Positions 26,873 to 33,350 of a stretch of 64,000 nt of DNA are shown piece by piece (the stretch's first letter is position 1; every line of letters starts with the position of its first letter). The notes below the pieces were generated by a model. That model was not told the DNA's origin. It worked only from the letters and a program-made list of their open reading frames with translations, and made no database searches. The translations under genes and the position numbers were made by a program. The DNA is taken from assembly GCF_000719345.1 (NCBI RefSeq), contig NZ_JOFX01000048.1, positions 1-64,000 of the forward strand, in the 5' to 3' direction. The DNA is from Streptomyces sp. NRRL F-2664. Lineage in GTDB: Bacteria > Actinomycetota > Actinomycetes > Streptomycetales > Streptomycetaceae.

Positions 26873-27249
26873 CGCCTCTTCCGGCGAGCCTTGGCGACGT
26901 TCTTGACGGCCGCCCCGGCCTCGGGGCGGCCGATCGACTTCACGACCGTGTGGACGCCCCAGCCCAGGATCAGGGCGAGGAACGCGAGCATCGCGATGTT
27001 CGCGGCGATCGCGGTGAGCGCGCCGACGAGGAGCGGGCCGAAGTACACCCCGGCCGCGACCGCGCCGGCCCCGACTCCGGAGCCGAGCGCGATGCGCTGG
27101 ACGGTCTTGTCCGGGGCGGCCTGATGGATGTGCTGATGCACGACCTGCGGCCCGGCGTACGTGGCGGGCAGCGTGTCGGCGTAGACGTGGGTGCCGTCCG
27201 GGAGCTGTACAACGGTGGGCGGCCGGTGGGGTTCGGGCAGGTGGTTCAC
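26869..27249 (-). CDS. two-helix membrane protein, Spd-like candidate
   Basis: A 126-residue protein. A Pro/His-rich N-terminus (VNHLPEPHRPPTVVQLPDGTHVYADTLPA, then VVHQHIHQAAP) is followed by two membrane helices (about 55-80 and 84-106) and a basic tail ending KARRKRR. I prefer the GTG at 27249, 6 bases after GGGAG, over a TTG two codons upstream. Such small membrane proteins in Streptomyces elements are usually called Spd (spread) proteins, which help move the element along the mycelium. That role is inferred from context. Confidence 0.65.
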   Translation of the reverse strand: MNHLPEPHRPPTVVQLPDGTHVYADTLPATYAGPQVVHQHIHQAAPDKTVQRIALGSGVGAGAVAAGVYFGPLLVGALTAIAANIAMLAFLALILGWGVHTVVKSIGRPEAGAAVKNVAKARRKRR

Positions 27250-27261
27250 GGTCAACTCCCG

Positions 27262-27591
27262 TCAAGGGGCTTCGGGGTAGGCGCAGGGGGCGCACATGCC
27301 GAGCGAGACCGGGATGACGTATCCGGCATCGGCGCGGCAGGCGGGGCAGGTGCGGCGGGCCGTATTCGCCCGGTCCAGAGCCGCGTGCTTGGCCGGGGTC
27401 ATCGGGCGGACGGGCTTGGCACGGTCGACGCGGTAGAGGAACGCGGTCAGCGGAGTGCGCCGACGGCGCGGACGCTCCAGCTGGGCGACGACGTCCTGAC
27501 CGCCGGGCCGGAGCCCGGCCGCGCGGAGCTGTCGTCGGGTGGCCAGCCCGTCCGGGGCGAGCCGCCAGGGGTAGACCGGCAGGGTGGCCAT
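27262..27591 (-). CDS. RRQ-motif zinc-ribbon AICE protein
   Basis: A 109-residue protein. It begins MATLPVYPWRLAPDGLATRRQLRAAGLRPGGQD, the conserved opening of a family found in AICEs with an RRQ motif, and ends with a zinc ribbon formed by CPAC and CAPC. Its start shares a base with the preceding stop (TGATG), so it is translated with the DUF2637 gene. Function is unknown; a DNA- or protein-binding accessory for transfer is plausible. Confidence 0.72.
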   Translation of the reverse strand: MATLPVYPWRLAPDGLATRRQLRAAGLRPGGQDVVAQLERPRRRRTPLTAFLYRVDRAKPVRPMTPAKHAALDRANTARRTCPACRADAGYVIPVSLGMCAPCAYPEAP

Positions 27592-28436
27592 CAGCTCACC
27601 ACCGCTGCCGCGTCGCGCTCGCGCTCGGCCTTCAGGGTTTCCCGCACGACGCGGGCCTTGGCCGCGGAGGTGTGCAGGGCCTTGCGGATGCCCTCACCGG
27701 TCAGCTTCTCGACCGGCCACGACTCCGTCAGGCTGCGGGCCTCCGCCAGAAGCTCCGCCTCCGACCGGACCGGTCGGGCCGACCGCGCCGCCACCGGCAC
27801 TCGACCGGTCGCCCGACGCGGACGCGACACCTCCGCCGCAGCCACCGGCACCCGCACCTCGACCGGCACGGCCGACACATCGACCGAACCGACCGGCACG
27901 GGCTCCGGGGCGGGCAGGGCGGTGGGCTCGTCCACCACAGGTTCGCCCAGCTCAGCCATCGACTGATTTGTGTCGGTCTGCACCGATTCGCGCTCGCCGG
28001 GGTCGACTGGCGGGCGGTGGTGGAGGACTTTGGCGACGAGGTCGGAGCCGAAGTAGATCGACCCGACCGGAAGCGACGTCGCCAGCAGGACGAGTGCCCA
28101 GTTGGTCCAGTCGCCCTCGGCCAGTCGACTCCAGCCGATCGACTCCGAGTGCAGGTCCGGGACGAGTCCGTGCACGTAGTTCAGGACCAGCGACGCGAGC
28201 GTGTAGGAGGCCAGCACCCGCAGCGCGAACTTCCGCGCGTCCCCCGTCAGCACGAGGGCGGCGACGAGGGCCAGGGCCATCAGCCCGTCGACGACGAAGG
28301 GGTAGAGCCACGCGGCCGTGGTGTCCGCGCCGATGGCCCGGGCCACGTCCCGCAGCGCGTTCCAGGACACCCGGAACGCCATGCCGACCACGGCCACCAG
28401 GGCCAGCACCAGCAGAACCCGTCCCGTGCGGTTCAT
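27591..28436 (-). CDS. DUF2637 membrane protein (SpdA/SpdB-like)
   Basis: A 281-residue protein of the DUF2637 type common in Streptomyces plasmids and AICEs. Four membrane helices lie in the first 135 residues (about 5-24, 42-62, 70-92 and 112-132). A long cytoplasmic tail, rich in Val/Pro, ends in a helical segment SLTESWPVEKLTGEGIRKALHTSAAKARVVRETLK that resembles a winged-helix DNA-binding unit. It probably helps intramycelial spread together with TraB. The ATG overlaps the preceding stop by 4 bases, and its own stop shares a base with the next ATG. Confidence 0.8.
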   Translation of the reverse strand: MNRTGRVLLVLALVAVVGMAFRVSWNALRDVARAIGADTTAAWLYPFVVDGLMALALVAALVLTGDARKFALRVLASYTLASLVLNYVHGLVPDLHSESIGWSRLAEGDWTNWALVLLATSLPVGSIYFGSDLVAKVLHHRPPVDPGERESVQTDTNQSMAELGEPVVDEPTALPAPEPVPVGSVDVSAVPVEVRVPVAAAEVSRPRRATGRVPVAARSARPVRSEAELLAEARSLTESWPVEKLTGEGIRKALHTSAAKARVVRETLKAERERDAAAVVS

Positions 28437-28702
28437 GCCGCGCCACCCGAGGACGGAAGGTGGGCGGCCCGGTTCTCCAGCGCGGTCCGGGCGGCGAGCA
28501 CGCGCCGGCAGGCTCGGCGCAGCCGCTGGACGTCGACCTCGGTGGGTGTGCGGCCCAGCGTCATGATCTCCGCGTCGAGCAGGTCGCGTTCCGCCAGGAT
28601 CAGCGGCAACTCGGCCTCGATCGCCTCAAGCTCCGCATCCGACGGCTCCAGACCGTCGGACCACGGGGTAACAACGTCGTGAAGTGCAGCGATGGACTTC
28701 AT
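28433..28702 (-). CDS. small AICE protein (first gene of spread operon)
   Basis: An 89-residue acidic, mainly helical protein (DGLEPSDAELEAIEAELPLILAERDLLDAEI), with a basic second half (RLRRACRRVLAARTALENRA). It resembles the DUF6284-type proteins that precede DUF2637 in AICEs, from memory. The ATG at 28702 has AAGGAG 9 bases upstream. It opens a coupled run of five genes ending at 26669. A 21-codon reading frame with an 11-bp hairpin precedes it in the leader. Function unknown. Confidence 0.72.
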   Translation of the reverse strand: MKSIAALHDVVTPWSDGLEPSDAELEAIEAELPLILAERDLLDAEIMTLGRTPTEVDVQRLRRACRRVLAARTALENRAAHLPSSGGAA

Positions 28703-29057
28703 GGGTCTTGCTCCTTCTACGGAGGAACGGGACCGAACAGCAGCCCCGGTGTTCCAGCACCGGGGCTGCACTTCGTTTGCATGGAGGTTGTTTCGATGTG
28801 TGCTTGTGTCTCTTTCCGAGAGCGCGCTCCCGGGGGTAGGCAGAGACTGCCGTCCGGTTGACAAGGGGTCCGGCGCCCTCGGCCCTAAGGCCTCTATGCA
28901 TGCGTTATTGCAGCTCAACCCATAGATAGCCCCCCATGCACTGCTGTGCTTAGGGGGTCTATGCGCTGACCTCGTAGTCAAGGTAGGCAGTCCTGGCGTA
29001 GTCGTCAAGCCCCCCTCGCGGTATGGTGGCTAGACCCCCTAAGCGTGGAGGTTGTGG
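28703..29057. promoter_or_regulatory. divergent control region of the AICE (operators, leader hairpin)
   Basis: No firm gene lies in these 355 bases. A 14-bp exact inverted pair, GCTTAGGGGGTCTA at 28948-28961 and its complement at 29031-29044, flanks the middle, and a variant, TAGCCCCCCATGC, is at 28927. These are probable operators for the divergent transcripts. An 11-bp hairpin (28741-28768) lies in the leader of the spread operon, covered by a possible 21-codon ORF on the minus strand (28782-28717). TATGGT at 29022 could be a -10 for the plus-strand cassette. Confidence 0.55.
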
Positions 29058-29903
29058 ATGCACCCGGAGATGCAGCGAGTAGCCGAAGTCGTGGCGCCGG
29101 TCGACCGAGCCAAGGCCGCGATCGATCTGATGGCGGACTATCAAGGGCGTGTCGTTGAGCTGTCCCGGATTCGACGGGAAGCCATCGAGGAAGCCTCGGC
29201 GGCCGGCATGTCTCAGTCGGAGATCGCTGCTCTATTGGGGGTCAGTCGCGGCCGCGTTGGGCAGTTGGCCTCGCAGGGCCCGCCCCCGGAGCGTGCCTTC
29301 TTTGGTGCTGGCCTCATGACTATCTCGCTCGGTGGCAAGTACGAGGCGGGTAAGTCGGCTTCAGAGAACCCTGGCGAGGTGGTTGCGAGGGAGGATCTGG
29401 GTAACTTTGACCGCCTCAGGAAGCTGCTGTCGACATTGAAGCTTGACGCTCAATACGAGGTCATCCCACCGAGCGGCATGGTGAACCTGAACCGCGACAA
29501 TCACGTCGTCGTGTGCGGACCGCGTCTCTCGCCTATCATCTCGCAGGTGCTGGAGGGGGATGATTACCTGCGCTTTGAGAAAGACAGTGCATGGCATCTC
29601 GTGGACCTGAATACTGACGAGCGCTATCGGTCTCCGATGGATGAGGATGGAACGGCGGGAGATTTCGGTTACCTTGCCCGCTTGCCTCGTTTGGATGGGC
29701 GAGGGACCTTCCTGTATGCCGCTGGCATCCATGCCATTGGTGCCAACGGAGTCGTTCATTATCTGGAAAACAACCTGCCCGAGCTTTATCGCGACGTGCG
29801 GACCCGTCGCTTCTCCACCGTAATCTCCTGCCGATACGACCCGAAGACGCTGGAAGTCGTGGAGAGCAAGAGGGTTACCCCCATCTACCGACACGAGGCG
29901 TGA
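29058..29903 (+). CDS. HTH protein with uncharacterised C-terminal domain (AICE cargo)
   Basis: A 281-residue protein. Residues about 30-75 hold a sigma-region-4-like helix-turn-helix (EEASAAGMSQSEIAALLGVSRGRVGQLASQG). The rest is a distinct domain with conserved-looking blocks: ISLGGKYEA, YEVIPPSGMVNLNRDNHVVVCGPR, RYRSPMDED, ARLPRLDGRGTFLYAAGIHAIG and RRFSTVISCRYDP. VVVCGPR followed by a glycine-rich segment hints at a Rossmann-like ligand-binding fold, but I do not recognise it. The ATG at 29058 has GGAGG 6 bases upstream. GC is visibly lower than in the host. The PP2C-like gene starts one base after its stop. Confidence 0.8.
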   Translation: MHPEMQRVAEVVAPVDRAKAAIDLMADYQGRVVELSRIRREAIEEASAAGMSQSEIAALLGVSRGRVGQLASQGPPPERAFFGAGLMTISLGGKYEAGKSASENPGEVVAREDLGNFDRLRKLLSTLKLDAQYEVIPPSGMVNLNRDNHVVVCGPRLSPIISQVLEGDDYLRFEKDSAWHLVDLNTDERYRSPMDEDGTAGDFGYLARLPRLDGRGTFLYAAGIHAIGANGVVHYLENNLPELYRDVRTRRFSTVISCRYDPKTLEVVESKRVTPIYRHEA

Positions 29904-29904
29904 C

Positions 29905-30717
29905 ATGCGCATCAGCGTTTCGACGCGGCCTGGCGGCCCGGCTCCGAACGAGGACTGGGTGGGGTGTACCCCATCGCTGGCCGCAGTGCTCGACGGGCTC
30001 AGCACCGCAGGCTTGGATACTGGCTGCCGGCATGGAGTTCCGTGGTACGTCGCGCAACTCGGCGGGCATCTGCTTGCGTCCCTCGCCACGCCGGATAAAT
30101 CCCTAACCGAAGGGTTGGCGGAGGCGTTGGAGCAGGTCGCGGGACTCCATCCTGAGTGTGACTTGCGAAATCCGGGAACGCCCTCCGCGACGGTGGCGCT
30201 CTTGCGTGAAGGGGTGGAAAGCTTTGATTACCTCGTTCTCGCTGATTCTCCGATTGTTCTGGAGAAAGGCGATCAAATCTCAGTGCTCACGGATCTCCGC
30301 GTTGACGAAGTCTGTCGCGACCTGAAAGTCGAGACGGAACAATACCGGACGGGTACGCCGGAGCATAGCGCGAGTGTGGCCAAGCTTGTTGCTGCACAGC
30401 GTGCTATCCGAAACACTCCCGAGGGGTACTGGGTTGCTTCGGCTAAATCTGACGCGGCCTTCCACGCTCTAACCGGGTCGGTGGATGCGAACGAAATTCG
30501 CTCAGCTGTGGTTCTATCTGACGGTGTTTCGCGGCTTGTTACCGAATACCAGATGGCCACATGGGAGACGGTGTTTGATCAGCTTCGAGCGGCGGGCCCC
30601 GATTCGCTGATCGGCGCAGTCCGCCAGGTCGAGGCTACCGACCCTCACGGGCAGCGCTGGCCTAGGTACAAGTCTGGCGATGACGCTTCGGTTGCCTTCT
30701 GCCAGCCTGCGGGGTAG
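29905..30717 (+). CDS. PP2C-like protein phosphatase (AICE cargo)
   Basis: A 270-residue PP2C-type phosphatase. The metal-binding motifs appear in order: NEDWVG (about 15-20), AVLDGLS (about 28-34), PSATVALL (about 92-99), VLADSPIVL, VVLSDGVSRLV (about 212-222) and the terminal GDDASVAF. With the NED, LDG, SDG and DD aspartates all kept, it is probably active, removing phosphate from Ser/Thr of an unknown target. There is no membrane segment or sensor domain. It is translated directly after the HTH protein, so the two probably form one signalling unit. No kinase gene is seen in the element. Confidence 0.82.
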   Translation: MRISVSTRPGGPAPNEDWVGCTPSLAAVLDGLSTAGLDTGCRHGVPWYVAQLGGHLLASLATPDKSLTEGLAEALEQVAGLHPECDLRNPGTPSATVALLREGVESFDYLVLADSPIVLEKGDQISVLTDLRVDEVCRDLKVETEQYRTGTPEHSASVAKLVAAQRAIRNTPEGYWVASAKSDAAFHALTGSVDANEIRSAVVLSDGVSRLVTEYQMATWETVFDQLRAAGPDSLIGAVRQVEATDPHGQRWPRYKSGDDASVAFCQPAG

Positions 30718-30806
30718 GGCTAGGGCAGGAGTCAATCCCGAAGGTGTCCGGACCTGTTGTGGCGAAACCGTGGTCCGGACACTCTGCTGCTCGGCACAAT
30801 CTGCTT

Positions 30807-31382
30807 ATGACGCAGTGGTTGCTACCGGTCCTCTCCGCCGTCTTGGGATACCTGGTGCATTGGGCTCAGCAGGCCTTGGTGTGGAGGCATGAGCACCGTC
30901 AAGAGCAACGGGAGCAGATTCTTACGATTCGGGAGAAATTGGTCCTCCTGAGAGAGGTTGCAGCCTCTGAGGACTATGACGCCAGCACGCGTCCCATCCT
31001 GCAGAGGTTGGCGAGCGACGTTGGATTGCTGAGGGACAGGAAGCTTCGGGAACGCGTTGCTCGGGATGTCCGCCTCGTCGGACGAGCTTGGAAGCGCCCG
31101 CGCAGGAGGTCGGCCACAGACGGCGCTCTTTGGGTGAACACGTTCGTTGATGACGCCTACGAGTGTCTGTCGTCGACGCTCCGCGGCGAACGCCTGCCGC
31201 ACGAGTCCGAGCAAACCCTGATCTTCGTCTTTGACGAGAGTCCAGCGGGGGAGGCAGCCATGACGCAGTGGATGATGAGCTCCGAGGAGGTCGCTGACGC
31301 CAACTGGCAGGAGGCTTTCACGGCTTGGCGGGTGGCCAACGCGGGTCGAGGCCGTCGCCCTTTCTTGGCTCGTTGGACGTAG
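30807..31382 (+). CDS. membrane-anchored hypothetical protein (AICE cargo)
   Basis: A 191-residue protein of unknown function. One N-terminal membrane helix (LLPVLSAVLGYLVHWAQQALVW, residues 4-25) is followed by a charged helical, possibly coiled-coil part (REKLVLLREVAASEDYDASTRPILQRL) and a basic linker, RAWKRPRRRS. The C-terminal region has no known motif. The ATG at 30807 is chosen because the helix begins there; the ribosome site is weak. It lies between the phosphatase and the right border, whose arm repeats begin just after its stop. Confidence 0.7.
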   Translation: MTQWLLPVLSAVLGYLVHWAQQALVWRHEHRQEQREQILTIREKLVLLREVAASEDYDASTRPILQRLASDVGLLRDRKLRERVARDVRLVGRAWKRPRRRSATDGALWVNTFVDDAYECLSSTLRGERLPHESEQTLIFVFDESPAGEAAMTQWMMSSEEVADANWQEAFTAWRVANAGRGRRPFLARWT

Positions 31383-31384
31383 GC

Positions 31385-31414
31385 CGGGCCGTATGTGGGC
31401 CGTCTGTGGGCCGT
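31385..31414. promoter_or_regulatory. right integrase arm-type repeats
   Basis: GGGCCGT occurs three times with an exact 11-base period (octamers starting 31385, 31396 and 31407; the last two are TGGGCCGT). The left end has the same octamer and period. The repeats lie 90-119 bases inside the core repeat, a normal place for arm sites of tyrosine integrases. Confidence 0.55.
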
Positions 31415-31457
31415 CGAGGGGCGGCCCAGGACGGCTTGCGACGGCCAGCAACAACCA

Positions 31458-31493
31458 CGACGGGCCCGGCACCTCTCGGTGCCGGGCCCGTCG
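31458..31493 (-). terminator. element-borne terminator for pmt
   Basis: A 16-bp perfect stem (CGACGGGCCCGGCACC with its complement) and a TCTC loop lie 10 bases after the pmt stop. The element thus supplies a terminator to replace the native one left at 19331-19367. Confidence 0.8.
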
Positions 31494-31502
31494 TTTGCGC
31501 TG

Positions 31503-33272
31503 TTAGACCCAGGTGTCCAGCCACATGCGGCCGCGCCAGGAGTCCATGGGCAAGGTTTGGCCCGTGTAGATCGGCCAGAAGTAGATGAAGTTCCACACGA
31601 TCAGCAGGACCAGGACGCCCGCGCCGATCGCGCCCAGGGCGCGGCGGCGTTCCGAGGAGCCGGCCGGGCCCAGCAGGGCGCCGATCATCATCGCCACCGC
31701 CAGGCACAGGTACGGGACGAAGACCACCGCGTAGAAGTAGAAGATCGTCCGCTCCTGGTAGTTGAACCAGGGCAGCAGGCCCGCGCCCAGGGCGCACGCG
31801 ATCGCTCCCGCCCGCCAGTCACGGCGGAAGAACCACCGCCACAGCACGTACAGCAGCGCGAAGCAGCCCGCCCACCACAGCAGCGGCGTCCCCAGGGCCA
31901 GCACCTCGCGGGCGCACTTGCCCGCCGCGGTCGCCGGGCAGCCGTCGGTGCCCGGCTCCGGGGACTCGTAGAAGAACGAGACCGGCCGGCCCAGGACCAG
32001 CCAGCTCCACGGGTTGGACTCGTAGGTGTGCCCCGAGGTCAGGCCGACGTGGAAGTTGTACACCTCGGTCTCGTAGTGCCACAGGCTGCGTACCCACTCC
32101 GGCAGGAACGACAGCGAGCTGTCCCGGTCGTTCTTCGCCGCCCAGTCGCGCAGGTACCCGCCCTTGCCGTTGTCCGGGCTGAGGATCCAGCCCGACCACG
32201 ACGCCACGTAGGTCGCGACCGCCACCGGCACCGTCGACACGAACGCGGGCAGCGCGTCGCGCCGCAGCATCGCCGCGTACGGCGCGCCCGCGCCGGCGGT
32301 CCGGCGGGCGGCCGCGTCCCACAGCACGGTGAGGATGCCGAAGAAGGCCAGGACGACGAAGCCGTTCCACTTCGTGCCGGCGGCCAGCCCGAGGCAGACC
32401 CCGGCCAGGATCCGGTACGGGCGCCAGCCCAGCCGCAGCGTCTCCGCGATCTTCGTGTCGGGCCGGGTCCGGCCCTCCTCGTCCACCGGGAGGGCGTCCG
32501 CGAGCCGGGCGCGGGTACGGTCCCGGTCGATGAGCAGCGCCCCGAACGCGGCGAGCACGAAGAACATCAGCACCAGGTCCAGCAGCGCCGTGCGGCTCAT
32601 CACCAGGTGCAGGCCGTCCACCGCCAGCAGCGCGCCCGCCAGGCAGCCCAGGAACGTCGAGCGGAAGAGCCGGCGGCCGATCCGGCACAGCATGAGCACC
32701 GACAGGGTGCCGAGCACGGCGGTCATGAACCGCCAGCCGAACGGCGTGAGGCCGAACATCCACTCGCCGAGCCCGATCACCCACTTGCCGACGGGCGGGT
32801 GCACGACATAGCCCGGATCCACCGGCAGGGCCACCCCGTCCGGGTTGGCGAGGATCGACTTGTCGATGTCCTTGGGCCAGTTCGCCTCGTAGCCCTGCTT
32901 GATCGTGGCCCAGGCGTCCTTGGCGTAGTACGTCTCGTCGAATATCACCGCCTTCGGGCTGCCCAGGTGCACGAACCGCAGCACGCCCGCGACCAGCGCC
33001 ACCAGCAGCGGCCCCGCCCACGACACGATGCGCTGCCAGGTCCCCCACACCTCGGGCGGAAGCCCGAAGGTCATCCACAGCTGCCGGGACGGCTTCGTGT
33101 ACGGGGGCACCAGGCGGGTGCGGACGTCCCGGCGCGGCGACGCGGCGGCGGTCGGCGCGTAGCCGAAGCGGCGCAGGTCGCGCAGCCAGGTGGACGGCTC
33201 TCGTGTGCCGTCCGCCCGTGCGCAGGACAGGGCCCCCGCGGGGCTGGGCGGCGGCGTCGCGGTACTGGTCAC
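31503..33272 (-). CDS. pmt: protein O-mannosyltransferase Pmt
   Basis: A 589-residue integral membrane glycosyltransferase of the PMT/GT39 family. FDETYYAKDAW holds the essential Asp-Glu pair in the first extracellular loop after the first membrane helix. HPPVGKW and about ten further helices follow, and the C-terminus ends DSWRGRMWLDTWV as in other actinobacterial Pmt proteins. It transfers mannose from polyprenyl-phosphate mannose to secreted proteins; in S. coelicolor Pmt is needed for infection by phage phiC31. The GTG at 33272 faces rsmI. The last codons belong to the attachment repeat, so the element replaced the gene's tail while keeping length and almost all sequence (one V to L change relative to the left copy). 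Confidence 0.94.
   Translation of the reverse strand: MTSTATPPPSPAGALSCARADGTREPSTWLRDLRRFGYAPTAAASPRRDVRTRLVPPYTKPSRQLWMTFGLPPEVWGTWQRIVSWAGPLLVALVAGVLRFVHLGSPKAVIFDETYYAKDAWATIKQGYEANWPKDIDKSILANPDGVALPVDPGYVVHPPVGKWVIGLGEWMFGLTPFGWRFMTAVLGTLSVLMLCRIGRRLFRSTFLGCLAGALLAVDGLHLVMSRTALLDLVLMFFVLAAFGALLIDRDRTRARLADALPVDEEGRTRPDTKIAETLRLGWRPYRILAGVCLGLAAGTKWNGFVVLAFFGILTVLWDAAARRTAGAGAPYAAMLRRDALPAFVSTVPVAVATYVASWSGWILSPDNGKGGYLRDWAAKNDRDSSLSFLPEWVRSLWHYETEVYNFHVGLTSGHTYESNPWSWLVLGRPVSFFYESPEPGTDGCPATAAGKCAREVLALGTPLLWWAGCFALLYVLWRWFFRRDWRAGAIACALGAGLLPWFNYQERTIFYFYAVVFVPYLCLAVAMMIGALLGPAGSSERRRALGAIGAGVLVLLIVWNFIYFWPIYTGQTLPMDSWRGRMWLDTWV
31504..31591. repeat. right attachment site (rebuilt pmt 3' end)
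   Basis: The 88-base partner of 19378-19465. It forms the last 29 codons or so of the present pmt gene. Mismatches at 31553 and 31557 create the rare host codons TTG and CAA, and the stop is TAA instead of TAG. This suggests that bases up to at least 31557 came with the element and that crossover took place in the identical 34 bases 31558-31591. Confidence 0.9.
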
Positions 33273-33350
33273 CGGCACATCGTAGGGAAGAGATCTGTGT
33301 GCGCCCCAGTGGCGTGGGGTGGCGGGCCGCGGGACTGAGAGGATGAGCGG

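Larger units (their letters stand above)
19378..31591. mobile_element. AICE (integrative and conjugative element) in the 3' end of pmt
   Basis: A ~12.1-kb element bounded by an 88-bp direct repeat of the pmt 3' end (19378-19465 and 31504-31591, two mismatches). It encodes a tyrosine integrase, excisionase, prim-pol and helicase-like replication proteins, an FtsK/TraB-type DNA translocase and several small spread-type genes, the standard AICE set, plus a divergent cargo cassette. Unlike most described AICEs it uses a protein-coding gene, not a tRNA gene, and rebuilds that gene on integration. All core modules appear intact, so it may still excise and transfer. Confidence 0.93.

Noticed and set aside
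31385..31500. Additional small gene between the last cargo gene and the right border
   Set aside because: The segment is made of the GGGCCGT repeats and the terminator stem; no frame has a start with a ribosome site.
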